Shown: positions 26,581-35,401 of the stretch, in pieces
Position numbering within the stretch: position 1 is the first letter of the stretch
Layout: each line of letters starts with the position of its first letter
Assembly: GCF_043678055.1 (NCBI RefSeq)
Contig: NZ_JBHEQA010000005.1
Coordinates: 248,001 to 312,000, forward strand
Source of the DNA: Spongiimicrobium salis
GTDB lineage: Bacteria; Bacteroidota; Bacteroidia; Flavobacteriales; Flavobacteriaceae
Direction of reading: 5' to 3'
DNA length: 64,000 nt
Notes under the pieces: model-generated
What the model was told of the DNA's origin: nothing
Databases searched by the model: none
What the model saw: the letters and a program-made list of their open reading frames with translations, nothing else
Translations under genes and position numbers: made by a program

Positions 26581-29500
26581 ATGAAAAACAACACTATAAA
26601 AACTCATAAAATAGCCTTCTTTATAGGAATTTTGTTCCTGTTTTTAATGAATGCGCATACCGTGTACGGCCAATTTGGCGGTGGCGGTGGTGGAAGTATC
26701 AGTATCAATGGGGCAACCGTGGCCACGGCTGGAGAAACCAAAACCTATAGCATCAGTGGCCCATCGAATCTAACCAATACCACTTGGACCGTATCTTCTG
26801 GAGCTCAGGTTTTATCAAGCAGCACCTATAGTGCCACAGTACGATTTAATAACACAGGAACGGCATCCGTAAGTGCGATTTCTTCAGATCCTTTTTTCGG
26901 ATTGTACAATGCTACAGTTTATGTGACCGTATCCGCAAATCCGCCTCCAAATCCAGCAAACCCTACCTTAGCAAGCACCAGCTGTGGCACGGGAACACTA
27001 TCTAGAAGTGGAAATCCGCCCAGTGGAGTAACTTGGTATTGGCAAGGGAGAGATGCCAATGGAACCTTTACGCATAAAGGGTCTGGTAGTTCTTTTACGG
27101 CCAATGAGGGTAGTGGGTACTATTACATTCGGGCTCGTAACAGCAGTGGCCTGTGGAGTAGCGGTACCGGAAGGGTCTACGCTACCTTAAGAGATTTGAA
27201 TGCGGGAATTATTGGAAGTTCCCATACCATATGTTATAGCGGTGACCCTAATACCCTAAGCAGTGTAAATAATGCCAGTTATGGCAATGGCTATAGTTAC
27301 CAATGGCAATATTCCAGCAATGGGAGTAGTGGTTGGACGAACATTTCCGGAGCTACGGGTGCCAGCTATAATCCTCCTGGAGGACTAACCACTTCTAGGT
27401 GGTACAGGCGGCAAGTCAGTTCTTGTGGGATCACTAGATCCACTTCAAGCATCAAAGTAACGGTACTACCCAATTTAAATGCAGGGAGTATTGCCGGAAC
27501 CCAAACGGTTTGTTATTCCGGCGATCCTGCTACCTTGGGGTCAAATAGCAATGCCAATGGAGGTAATGGATCCTATAGTTATCAATGGCAATATTCCAAT
27601 AACGGATCCAGTAGCTGGACGAACATCTCGGGAGCTACCGGAACTTCGTATAATCCTCCATCGGGACAAACTAGCACTCGATGGTACCGTAGGAGAGCGA
27701 TTTCTTGTTCACAGACCAAATATACATCAAGTATCAAAGTAACGGTGCAACCCAATTTGAGTGCGGGAAGCATCAGTGGAACCCAGACCGTCTGTTATTC
27801 TGGAGATCCTTCTACTTTGGGATCAAGTAGTAATGCGAGTGGGGGCAATGGCTCCTTTGGGTATCAATGGCAGTATTCCAATAATGGATCTAACGGCTGG
27901 ACCAATATCTCTGGAGCTACTAGCACCTCCTATAATCCTCCTGGGGGACTTACGGCTTCTCGATGGTACCGAAGAAGAGCAAGTTCCTGTTCACAGACCA
28001 AATATACCGGGAGTATTCAAGTCACTGTAAACCCAAGCCTCAATGCAGGAAGCATCAGCGGAATACAGACCGTCTGTTATGCAGGAGATCCTTCAACCTT
28101 AGGGTCGAGCAGCAACGCCAGTGGAGGTAATGGATCATATAGTTACCAGTGGCAATACTCCAATAATGGATCCAGTAGCTGGACCAATATCTCCGGAGCT
28201 ACGGGTACGTCCTATAATCCACCTTCAGGATTGGCGGCATCCAGATGGTACCGCAGAAGAGCAATCTCTTGTTCGGAAACCAAATATACAAGTAGCGTTC
28301 AAGTAAGTGTAGCAGCAACACCCGCCGTTCCACCCTTACCCTCAATAACCAATAATTGTGGAAATACGGTGCTGACCAGGACTGCACCCCCAAGTGGTAT
28401 TAGCTGGTATTGGCAAAGTACGGCCACCGGAACGAGTACGTCCAATGCAAATACGAGTATTACAAGAACCAGTGGCTCGGTATACTACCTCAGAGGAAGA
28501 AACAGTAACGGTTGCTGGGGAACGGCACAGACCATTACTTACAGCATCACCCAACCGAGCACTTGGTACGTTGATGCCGATGGAGATGGTTACGGAAATT
28601 CGGCTACAAGCTCCTCAAGCTGCACACCACCGGCCGGTTATGTAAGCAATAGCGATGATTACGATGATAGTACTGCCAATATCACCAATATCCCACCTCA
28701 AAATTTCTATAGCGATAGTGATAATGATGGCTATGGAGATCCTGCGGTAAGTGTATACTACAGTGTGGCTCCCACAGGGTATGTCGCGAATAATGCGGAT
28801 GAATGCCCCGCAGTGGCCGGCCCCGGTACGGGCAATGGATGTTATCAACCCGTTTACGATGCCGTGAGTTTGGATAACAATCAGAATTATATCTATAGCC
28901 GTGCACCTCAAAAAGCAATGAGCAGTATTGATAATAATGCATTGCTATTAAATGCCGATATCATTGATCAAGTGGCCTATTTTGATGGCCTTGGTCGGGG
29001 ATTGCAACAAATAGCCATCAAGCAGTCGCCCACAGGAAAGGATATTGTGACTCATATGGAGTACGATGCTTTGGGACGGCAGACCAAAGAGTACCTTCCG
29101 TATCCTACAACAGATGTCGTCTATGGGCAGTATAAAACAGGAGATCAGGATTTGGCCACCAAGCAATACTATAAGACCGCTTATGCCGATGATTTTACCG
29201 GTGTTACTGCAGCCAGTACCAATACTTATTCCGAAACACTTTTTGAAGCGTCTCCTTTAAATCGACCCCTAAAACAGGCCGCTCCGGGGAAAGACTGGGA
29301 ATTGGGCAGTGGTCATGAGGTCAAGTTTGAATACTCAGCCAATACCACGGGAGAAGTGACTTTCTTTGAGGTCAGTTTTACGGGCGGGGATGCACAAGCA
29401 CCTACGCTGATCGATCACGGAAGTTATCATCCTGGGGAATTGACTAAAGTCATCACCAAAGACGAAAACCACGATGGCAGTTCCAGTAAAGACCATACTA

Positions 29501-32415
29501 CAGAGGAGTTTACCAATACCAAAGGACAAGTGGTCCTGAAACGTACCTATGACAATGAAATTCCGCATGACACCTACTATGTCTATGACGATTATAGCAA
29601 TCTTTCCTTTGTGTTGCCTCCTAAAGTGGATATATCCAATGGCGTAAGTGCTACGGAATTGAGCGAATTGGCCTATCAATACAAATACGATTACCGAAAC
29701 CGTTTGATCGAAAAGAAAATTCCGGGCAAAGGATGGGAGTACATCGTGTATAACAAAAGGAATCAACCGATTATGACCCAAGACCCTAATTTGCGGGCAC
29801 AGGGAGAATGGTTGTTTACCAAATACGATGCTTTTGGGCGGGTCGTATATACCGGGATAACGAGCAATAACGGATCTAGAACGGCGGTACAGACTGCTGC
29901 CAATGGGGTTTCGACACAATTTGAAACCAAGGGAACAACGGCTATACAACTTGCAGGAACAGATGTGTATTACAGTAACAGCAGTTACCCAACAGCCTTT
30001 ACACAAACCCTATCCATCAACTATTATGACAATACCACTTTCGATAAAGATGGACTCAGCTTACCAGCAACCACCAGTTTTGGACAAGCCATGACAAGTC
30101 AGACCAAAGAACTGGCCACTGGAAGTAAAGTGCGTGTATTGGGAACTACAAATTGGATTACCACCCTTACAGGCTATGATGCTAAAGGACGTCCTATTTA
30201 TGTCGCTTCAAAAAACAATGAATTGGGGACCACCGATATTGTGGAGAGTAAGCTGGACTTTGTAGGGAAGGTGTTGGAAACCAAAAGTACACACACCAAA
30301 GGAAGCAATGCTTCTATTGTAGTGACAGAGAAGTTTACGTATGATCATGCCGCTAGGTTAGTAACGCAAACCCATCAGATAGGAAATGGCACCGTAGAGC
30401 TTATCGCAGAGAATGTCTATGATGAAATTGGTCAGTTAGTGACCAAAAATGTCGGGAATACCACAAGTAGTCCCTTACAGGAAGTCAACTATGCTTATAA
30501 TGTAAGAGGATGGCTGAAAAAAATTAATGATATCTCGGCTTTAGGCACGGATCTTTTTGGCTTCGAATTAAAGTACAATGACCCTACAAGCGGAACGCCA
30601 TTGTACAATGGGAATATCAGTCAGACCCATTGGAAAACAGCAAATACGGATAGCAGTTTAAAAAGCTATACCTATGCCTATGATGCCCTGAATCGAATCA
30701 AAAGTGGGGTGGACAATACCGGGCATTACAATCTCAGTAGCATTGCCTATGACAAGAATGGGAATATTACCACTTTGAATAGGAAAGGACATTTGGTGGC
30801 TAGTCCAAACCCGACAACTTCCACTCATTGGGGAACTATGGATGCCCTTAGTTATTCCTATGATTCTGGAAATAAGCTGACCAAAGTAGTAGATAATGCC
30901 AACGACACTTATGGGTTTAAAGATGGCACCAACACCAATGATGATTTTGAATATGATGCAAATGGCAATATGATTCTAGATCGCAATAAAGGAATCACGG
31001 ATATTGACTATAACCATTTGAACCTGCCCACTAAGGTCAGCTTTGGGACCAATAAGGATATTAGGTATTCCTACGATGCAGCCGGCATAAAAATCAAAAA
31101 GATAGTAAATGATTCAGGTGCGCTAACCACCACGGAATATGCAGGCAATTACATTTATGAGAATGGTGGCTTACAGTTTTTTAATACGGCAGAAGGCTAT
31201 GTGGAAGCTGATGGTACTAATGACTATGATTATACCTACCAATACAAAGATCACTTAGGAAATATACGTCTCTCCTACAGTGATAACAACCATGATGGAA
31301 ATATTACTACTTCAGAAATTAAGGAGGAGAACAACTTTTATCCGTTTGGACTTAAACATAAGGGGTATAATAATGGGCAGAATGGTAGGGATCATACCTT
31401 TGAATACAATGGTATGGAATTAGAAGAATCCCTAGGTTATAACATGATGGAAATGGAGGTGCGACAGTTTGACCCTGCAATAGCTAGATGGGTGGTGCAA
31501 GATCCAGTAGTACATTATAACTATTCGCCATTTAATGCTTTCGACAATAATCCTATTTATTGGGCAGACCCTTCCGGTGCAAATTCACAATCAGATGTTT
31601 TTGGTAGAAGTGTGACAGATGGAAGAGGAAATCATTTAAGACCTAGTGAAAGAGGAGCTGCGGATAGCAATGATGAAGATAATTGCTGTGGTGATGAAGA
31701 AGAATCAGGGGAAAGTATCGGAGCTAAAATCAGGGGAGTAATAAATAGTGCAAAATCATTTTTAGGACTTAAAAGTATAAAAGAAGAACAAATACTAGCA
31801 GAAAATGGAAAAGTTAAGGAAGCTCAAAGAATAAAAAAACTACGCAAGAAGACTAAAAAAGAACAAACCAAAGCTTTAGGAAGTATGGTTAACCTTTTAG
31901 ATGATCTTGATGTTTTAGGAGTTTCTTACACTGCAAGATTATTAGCAGCGATGAGTACGGATGGAGGTTTTGAAGATTTTTATGAGAGTATTAATAATAC
32001 GTTAGGAACGAATCATACCATAAGCGGCGATGCATTAGGCAGTGGTCTAAGTTTGTTAGGTGTCATCACACTTGGAGGAAATGGATTAGTAGGTAAATCT
32101 TCAGCTTCTTCATTTTGGACAGTTGGGAGTATACCTACTCAAATTATATCAAAATCTGAAGTAGTTATATACGGACAAAAAAGGTTGATATTACGTGGGG
32201 CCAATGGAAGATTTGTGAAGGGTTCGAGTAAAATAATAACAGAATCTCAATCACATCAACTAAATGGATTCAATGGTTTAGGTCAGGCTACATTTAGTAC
32301 ACCATGGAATTATTCAAAATTTTCGAATGTCCCTGGTTGGGCAAAATGGTCAATTGCAGTGGGAGGATCTGGAGCAATAAATTATTGGACATATAGAAAA
32401 CTAACAGAGAAGTAA
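26581..32415 (+). CDS. DUF6443/RHS-core polymorphic toxin-like protein
   Basis: A 1944-residue secreted protein (signal to about residue 30). In order: an Ig-like region; four tandem repeats of 93-94 residues (206-580) each with YQWQYSNNGSSSWTNISG and SRWYRRR; a segment with Asp-rich calcium-type motifs (VDADGDGYG, DSDNDGYGD) near 660-710; DUF6443 from about 768 (YIYSRAPQKAMSS, YFDGLGR); YD repeats; and the RHS-associated core with YPFGLKHKGY, FEYNGMELEE and FDPAIARWVVQDP, ending DPSGA at 1663-1667. The 277-residue tip after it is AT-rich, has a CC motif, a Lys-rich helix and two Gly/Leu-rich hydrophobic stretches, and matches no toxin family I recognise. The architecture suggests an antagonistic or adhesive role, by analogy with Rhs/YeeP toxins. 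No immunity gene follows. Confidence 0.85.
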   Translation: MKNNTIKTHKIAFFIGILFLFLMNAHTVYGQFGGGGGGSISINGATVATAGETKTYSISGPSNLTNTTWTVSSGAQVLSSSTYSATVRFNNTGTASVSAISSDPFFGLYNATVYVTVSANPPPNPANPTLASTSCGTGTLSRSGNPPSGVTWYWQGRDANGTFTHKGSGSSFTANEGSGYYYIRARNSSGLWSSGTGRVYATLRDLNAGIIGSSHTICYSGDPNTLSSVNNASYGNGYSYQWQYSSNGSSGWTNISGATGASYNPPGGLTTSRWYRRQVSSCGITRSTSSIKVTVLPNLNAGSIAGTQTVCYSGDPATLGSNSNANGGNGSYSYQWQYSNNGSSSWTNISGATGTSYNPPSGQTSTRWYRRRAISCSQTKYTSSIKVTVQPNLSAGSISGTQTVCYSGDPSTLGSSSNASGGNGSFGYQWQYSNNGSNGWTNISGATSTSYNPPGGLTASRWYRRRASSCSQTKYTGSIQVTVNPSLNAGSISGIQTVCYAGDPSTLGSSSNASGGNGSYSYQWQYSNNGSSSWTNISGATGTSYNPPSGLAASRWYRRRAISCSETKYTSSVQVSVAATPAVPPLPSITNNCGNTVLTRTAPPSGISWYWQSTATGTSTSNANTSITRTSGSVYYLRGRNSNGCWGTAQTITYSITQPSTWYVDADGDGYGNSATSSSSCTPPAGYVSNSDDYDDSTANITNIPPQNFYSDSDNDGYGDPAVSVYYSVAPTGYVANNADECPAVAGPGTGNGCYQPVYDAVSLDNNQNYIYSRAPQKAMSSIDNNALLLNADIIDQVAYFDGLGRGLQQIAIKQSPTGKDIVTHMEYDALGRQTKEYLPYPTTDVVYGQYKTGDQDLATKQYYKTAYADDFTGVTAASTNTYSETLFEASPLNRPLKQAAPGKDWELGSGHEVKFEYSANTTGEVTFFEVSFTGGDAQAPTLIDHGSYHPGELTKVITKDENHDGSSSKDHTTEEFTNTKGQVVLKRTYDNEIPHDTYYVYDDYSNLSFVLPPKVDISNGVSATELSELAYQYKYDYRNRLIEKKIPGKGWEYIVYNKRNQPIMTQDPNLRAQGEWLFTKYDAFGRVVYTGITSNNGSRTAVQTAANGVSTQFETKGTTAIQLAGTDVYYSNSSYPTAFTQTLSINYYDNTTFDKDGLSLPATTSFGQAMTSQTKELATGSKVRVLGTTNWITTLTGYDAKGRPIYVASKNNELGTTDIVESKLDFVGKVLETKSTHTKGSNASIVVTEKFTYDHAARLVTQTHQIGNGTVELIAENVYDEIGQLVTKNVGNTTSSPLQEVNYAYNVRGWLKKINDISALGTDLFGFELKYNDPTSGTPLYNGNISQTHWKTANTDSSLKSYTYAYDALNRIKSGVDNTGHYNLSSIAYDKNGNITTLNRKGHLVASPNPTTSTHWGTMDALSYSYDSGNKLTKVVDNANDTYGFKDGTNTNDDFEYDANGNMILDRNKGITDIDYNHLNLPTKVSFGTNKDIRYSYDAAGIKIKKIVNDSGALTTTEYAGNYIYENGGLQFFNTAEGYVEADGTNDYDYTYQYKDHLGNIRLSYSDNNHDGNITTSEIKEENNFYPFGLKHKGYNNGQNGRDHTFEYNGMELEESLGYNMMEMEVRQFDPAIARWVVQDPVVHYNYSPFNAFDNNPIYWADPSGANSQSDVFGRSVTDGRGNHLRPSERGAADSNDEDNCCGDEEESGESIGAKIRGVINSAKSFLGLKSIKEEQILAENGKVKEAQRIKKLRKKTKKEQTKALGSMVNLLDDLDVLGVSYTARLLAAMSTDGGFEDFYESINNTLGTNHTISGDALGSGLSLLGVITLGGNGLVGKSSASSFWTVGSIPTQIISKSEVVIYGQKRLILRGANGRFVKGSSKIITESQSHQLNGFNGLGQATFSTPWNYSKFSNVPGWAKWSIAVGGSGAINYWTYRKLTEK
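27196..28320 (+). repeat. Four tandem in-frame repeats of 279-282 bp
   Basis: Units start at 27196, 27475, 27757 and 28039 with LNAG or LSAG and end near VTVxP. Units 2-4 are much more alike than unit 1 at both protein and DNA level. Each encodes an Ig/PKD-like fold with a conserved Cys pair (VCYSGDP and SSC/ISC). Confidence 0.92.
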
Positions 32416-32459
32416 TTCTATTGATTAAATAAACTGTTGCTGAGTTTACTCGTACTCCC

Positions 32460-32614
32460 CCGCTGGTGCATAGAATGAATTAAAACAAATTTCGCTACCG
32501 CGCTGTCTCCAGACGCGTGGCGGTACGAGTGAGCGGTGAGGAACAATGGATATTAAATTTTAAAGAGAAATGGCCTTGGCATTGATGTCATGGCCATTTT
32601 TTGATTTTTTGAAG
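32460..32614. repeat. 155-bp direct repeat, copy 1, with terminator
   Basis: From CCGCTGGTGCATAG to TTTTTTGAAG it matches 32801-32955 (offset 341) with very few changes. It ends in a CCATGGC-type hairpin (AATGGCCTTGGC...CATGGCCATTTTTT, about 32568-32602). It starts 45 bp past the stop of the second RHS gene. Confidence 0.9.
32568..32603 (+). terminator. Terminator of the RHS transcript
   Basis: AAATGGCCTTGGC and the arm CATGGCCATTTTTT can pair around ATTGATGT. This is the first terminator after the second RHS gene; a near-identical copy lies 341 bp further on. Confidence 0.6.
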
Positions 32615-32650
32615 GCACGAGCTTGACGCTCGGGCCAGCAACTGAGATAA

Positions 32651-32694
32651 GTCTCGACTGCGCCTGCCTGCCGACAGACAGGCGCAGTCGAGAC
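32651..32694. repeat. 44-nt near-palindrome
   Basis: GTCTCGACTGCGCCTG at 32651-32666 is the exact reverse complement of CAGGCGCAGTCGAGAC at 32679-32694, leaving a 12-nt loop. The GTCTCGACTGCGC arm also appears singly at 33229-33243 inside the right flanking repeat, so the palindrome may be built from two inverted repeat ends. Confidence 0.85.
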
Positions 32695-32800
32695 CTAGTT
32701 GTGTAGGTTCTCGATATATTTTTAGATTCACTGCGTTCTTCTAAAAACACTCGAACCGACATCATCACAGGAACATCAAAAAACAAAAAAAGCAGCTCCA

Positions 32801-32955
32801 CCGCTGGTGCATAGAATGAATTAAAACAAATTTCGCTACCGCGCTGTCTCCAGACGCGTGGCGGTACGAGTGAGCGGTGAGGAACAATGGATATTAAATT
32901 TTAAAGAGAAATGGCCATGGCATTGATGTCGTGGCCATTTTTTGATTTTTTGAAG
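32801..32955. repeat. 155-bp direct repeat, copy 2, with terminator
   Basis: Second copy of the unit at 32460-32614. It is preceded by AAAAAAAGCAGCTCC, the same sequence as the left arm of the real S41 terminator at 33612-33643, which suggests that a larger segment was duplicated or rearranged here. Confidence 0.9.
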
Positions 32956-33059
32956 CAGGTCTTATGGATCTTTGCCTTTTTAGCACAACACGATTTTTGA
33001 AGGCACGAGCGTGACGCTCGCGCCAGCAGCTGAATGAGGAATAAGGTATTCTTTTGTTG

Positions 33060-33109
33060 CTGAAAAGTTTGTAACTTTTCAGGCCCGCTGTGCGAAGTTT
33101 GCAACTTCG
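33060..33109. repeat. Two adjacent extragenic palindromes
   Basis: CTGAAAAGTTTGTAACTTTTCAG (33060-33082) and CGAAGTTTGCAACTTCG (33093-33109) are two variants of the same palindrome family, 10 bp apart. Confidence 0.7.
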
Positions 33110-33146
33110 TACCGATGTTGCGTAAGTATTTTTAATGAAAGAAGTA

Positions 33147-33183
33147 GAAAAGACCATAATTGTAAAGATTAGGGTCTTTTCAT
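33147..33183 (+). terminator. Orphan terminator-like hairpin
   Basis: GAAAAGACC (33147-33155) pairs with GGTCTTTTC (33173-33181), followed by ATTTTT. No gene precedes it within 700 bp on this strand. Confidence 0.55.
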
Positions 33184-33192
33184 TTTTGAAGA

Positions 33193-33395
33193 TTGAAATA
33201 GAAGTTTTTATATGCTCACATACCTGAATAAGTCTCGACTGCGCTCGACCTGACAGCTATTCCATTGAAAAGACTTCTCGATACATTTTTTAATTGCGCT
33301 TTGCTTATAAAAAACACTCGAAGTGACACCAAGTGTTGCAAATAAGGTATTGTCCCCTTGAGGGGACTTTAGGGGTGTTTTTAAGAAGTGAGGAA
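33193..33395. repeat. Right flanking direct repeat of the RHS locus
   Basis: Matches 22838-23040 in the same orientation at an offset of 10,355 bp across the core. Together the two copies enclose both RHS genes and most of the repeat region. Confidence 0.85.
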
Positions 33396-33611
33396 GTAGG
33401 TATGCGATTATTGTTGGGAAGTTGCAAACTTCGCAGAACGGGTTCTCGATACAATTTCTTTGTTCTTTCAGAAAAAGAAATCACTCGAACCGACAAGGAT
33501 ATGGACCAAGTCACTTCGAGTGTTTTTGAGGAGGTTAGCCGACTCAAAAATGTATCGAGAAGTTTTATTCTTAAACACGTAACAATACGATTTAAGACTC
33601 TCAATAGAAAA

Positions 33612-33643
33612 CAAAAAAAGCAGCTCCTTTAGAAGCTGCTTTT
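33612..33643 (-). terminator. Terminator of the S41 protease gene
   Basis: On the minus strand AAAAGCAGCT and AGCTGCTTTT pair (33634-33643 with 33616-33625) around a short loop and are followed by a run of T. It lies 19 bp past the gene's stop. Confidence 0.75.
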
Positions 33644-33661
33644 CCATATCATATCATTTGC

Positions 33662-35179
33662 TTATTCTGGCAAAATCACCCTAAAGTCTTTATCCAAATA
33701 CATATTGTCCTTAGTAGGGGTGTACATTTTGGAACTGGTCATCACTTCCATAGGTTTTGCAGGGGCAATCCTTGCTTTGGCCGTAGTTGCGCCGGTAATA
33801 GCCTGAATAGCTCTAGCCAATAAAGGCTCATCGAGTTCTCCTAAGACCCCATAGTTTAGGATATCTTCGCGTAATTCAATATCAGGAGCAAAACCATCAA
33901 TATAGTCTAGGAAGCCCACCGCATTTTCATTACGTCCCACTAAAGGCTGTATGGCCCATTCGCTATCCGCAGGGATGAGGTTTTCCCGGGATTGTGTATA
34001 GACATAAGGTCCATTGGGACGATCCGGATCATCGACCAAGGTAATGGAGAATTCATTTTTTCCTGAAGTGGTGGTCCCAATATGGATCACATCGAGATAC
34101 GGATCCAAACCATTCATCACCAATTCACTGGCGGAAGCAGTACTTCCTGTGGCGATTACAAATACCCTGTTGAGGTTTAAACTGTTGATGGCTGTACCTG
34201 CACCCGTAGTGGCTGCAAAAAAGTCTTCCAGGTCATCATCACTAAAGGAAGCTTGGATACGATCGTTCCAACGTTGCCTCAGATACAATTCATTGGTATT
34301 GGTGCCATGGATCATACTGGCAAGTAAGCGGGAAGAATTTACCGATCCTCCACCGTTATATCTGAAATCGATCACCAAGTCCGTAACGCCATCGGCCTGC
34401 AATTGCCCAAAAGCGGCATTCAACTCCTCATCAAAATTACGGGTAAAGCTATTGTACATCAGATACCCGATACGTTGACCATTGACATCAAAGGATTTGG
34501 TAATGAACACTGGATTCTCTACCAAACCTTCTAATTTGGTCAGGGAAACTTCCTGATTGTTGGAAACAAACTGGTCGCTGCTGTTTACCGTACCTAAAGT
34601 AAGCGTATAAGAAGCATTGCTTCCAAAAAGAAGATTGCTAAAATTACTTCGGTTCAAGGTTTGCCCATCCACAATACCAAAGATATCCCCGCGGGCAATA
34701 TTCTTTGTAGCGGCATCCGAATTAGGGACAATATAGCGTACAATACCAATAACATCGTCATTGGGTAGGGCAATCAACCCAAATTCCAACCCATTGCTTC
34801 TGGATACTCCTGCAAAACCATTGACCAAATCCCGATAATCTTCGGCCAAGAAACTAAAGCGATCGGTTGCGGCGGCATTTCCAACCACACGACTGTGATT
34901 ATAACAAGTGTTGAAAAAGAAATCCGAAGGATTGGGGAAACTTTCCAAATAGGCGGTGTATTCTTCATCGTTGCTGAAACGATCGTCTCCTAGGTTAGGC
35001 GCATCGGCTTGCCAAAAATACCAAATATTCAGGGCTTGCCACATAAAATTTTGAACGGTTACATTGGCCGCTGTAGGATTGGGGCCTCCAGGGTTTACTT
35101 GAACCCCACTATCGTCATTATCACTACAACTGGCAAAAAATAGGCTAAGGCCTATACATAGCATTACAAACTTTTTCAT
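33662..35179 (-). CDS. S41 family peptidase lipoprotein
   Basis: A 505-residue lipoprotein with Cys18 (FFASC) as the lipid anchor, followed by an acidic DNDD linker. A central PDZ-like region (IVPNSDAATKNIARGDIFGIVDGQTL) precedes the tail-specific protease domain: LVIDFRYNGGGSVNSSRLLASM, then ATGSTASASELVMNGL with the nucleophile Ser, and TTSGKNEFS with the catalytic Lys. Such enzymes trim proteins at exposed C-termini in the periplasm or on the surface; many Bacteroidota homologues have no known target. The start is ATG 35179 rather than the TTG at 35188. It is a single-gene unit with its own terminator, and its link to the RHS locus is only positional. Confidence 0.88.
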   Translation of the reverse strand: MKKFVMLCIGLSLFFASCSDNDDSGVQVNPGGPNPTAANVTVQNFMWQALNIWYFWQADAPNLGDDRFSNDEEYTAYLESFPNPSDFFFNTCYNHSRVVGNAAATDRFSFLAEDYRDLVNGFAGVSRSNGLEFGLIALPNDDVIGIVRYIVPNSDAATKNIARGDIFGIVDGQTLNRSNFSNLLFGSNASYTLTLGTVNSSDQFVSNNQEVSLTKLEGLVENPVFITKSFDVNGQRIGYLMYNSFTRNFDEELNAAFGQLQADGVTDLVIDFRYNGGGSVNSSRLLASMIHGTNTNELYLRQRWNDRIQASFSDDDLEDFFAATTGAGTAINSLNLNRVFVIATGSTASASELVMNGLDPYLDVIHIGTTTSGKNEFSITLVDDPDRPNGPYVYTQSRENLIPADSEWAIQPLVGRNENAVGFLDYIDGFAPDIELREDILNYGVLGELDEPLLARAIQAITGATTAKARIAPAKPMEVMTSSKMYTPTKDNMYLDKDFRVILPE

Positions 35180-35401
35180 CTTTTTCAATTTTTTTTACTT
35201 CATACTGCAATTATCATTCCAAAGGATAATACGCTAAAAACGGCTACTATCACTAGTAATAAATACGTATATATTGAGTTAAAAGTTTTCTAAAATACTT
35301 ACATATATTAGAATAAAAAATTTTTTGTAACAAAAATCGACCTTCTTCGTCTTCAAGATGTAGACCCCTCAGAAAGGTATACAACATAAGATAAACCAAC
35401 T

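Larger units (their letters stand above)
32416..33661. other. Gene-free 1.2-kb repeat region behind the RHS locus
   Basis: No gene of credible composition is present on either strand. It holds two 155-bp direct repeats, a 44-nt palindrome, palindromes of the GAAGTTTGCAACTTC type, the right flanking repeat and at least four terminator-like hairpins. Short open frames of 60-100 codons here are translations of the repeats. The downstream gene is the S41 protease on the opposite strand. Confidence 0.8.

Noticed and set aside
26581..28320. Type 9 secretion or T9SS sorting signal in the RHS proteins
   Set aside because: Neither protein ends in a recognisable C-terminal sorting domain, so the export route beyond the Sec signal was left open.
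29335..30006. 223-codon open frame on the minus strand inside the second RHS gene
   Set aside because: Its translation is rich in Cys, Ile, His and Arg without domain signals, and the plus strand there has clear YD-repeat coding.
32553..33157. Minus-strand frames of 82 and 87 codons behind the RHS gene
   Set aside because: They translate the two 155-bp repeats; both end in the same PWPFLFKI-like string, which is repeat-derived.
33333..33632. 99-codon plus-strand frame considered as an immunity gene
   Set aside because: It is made of the flanking repeat, a palindrome and the TCTCGATAC/CACTCGAA motifs, and ends inside the S41 terminator.
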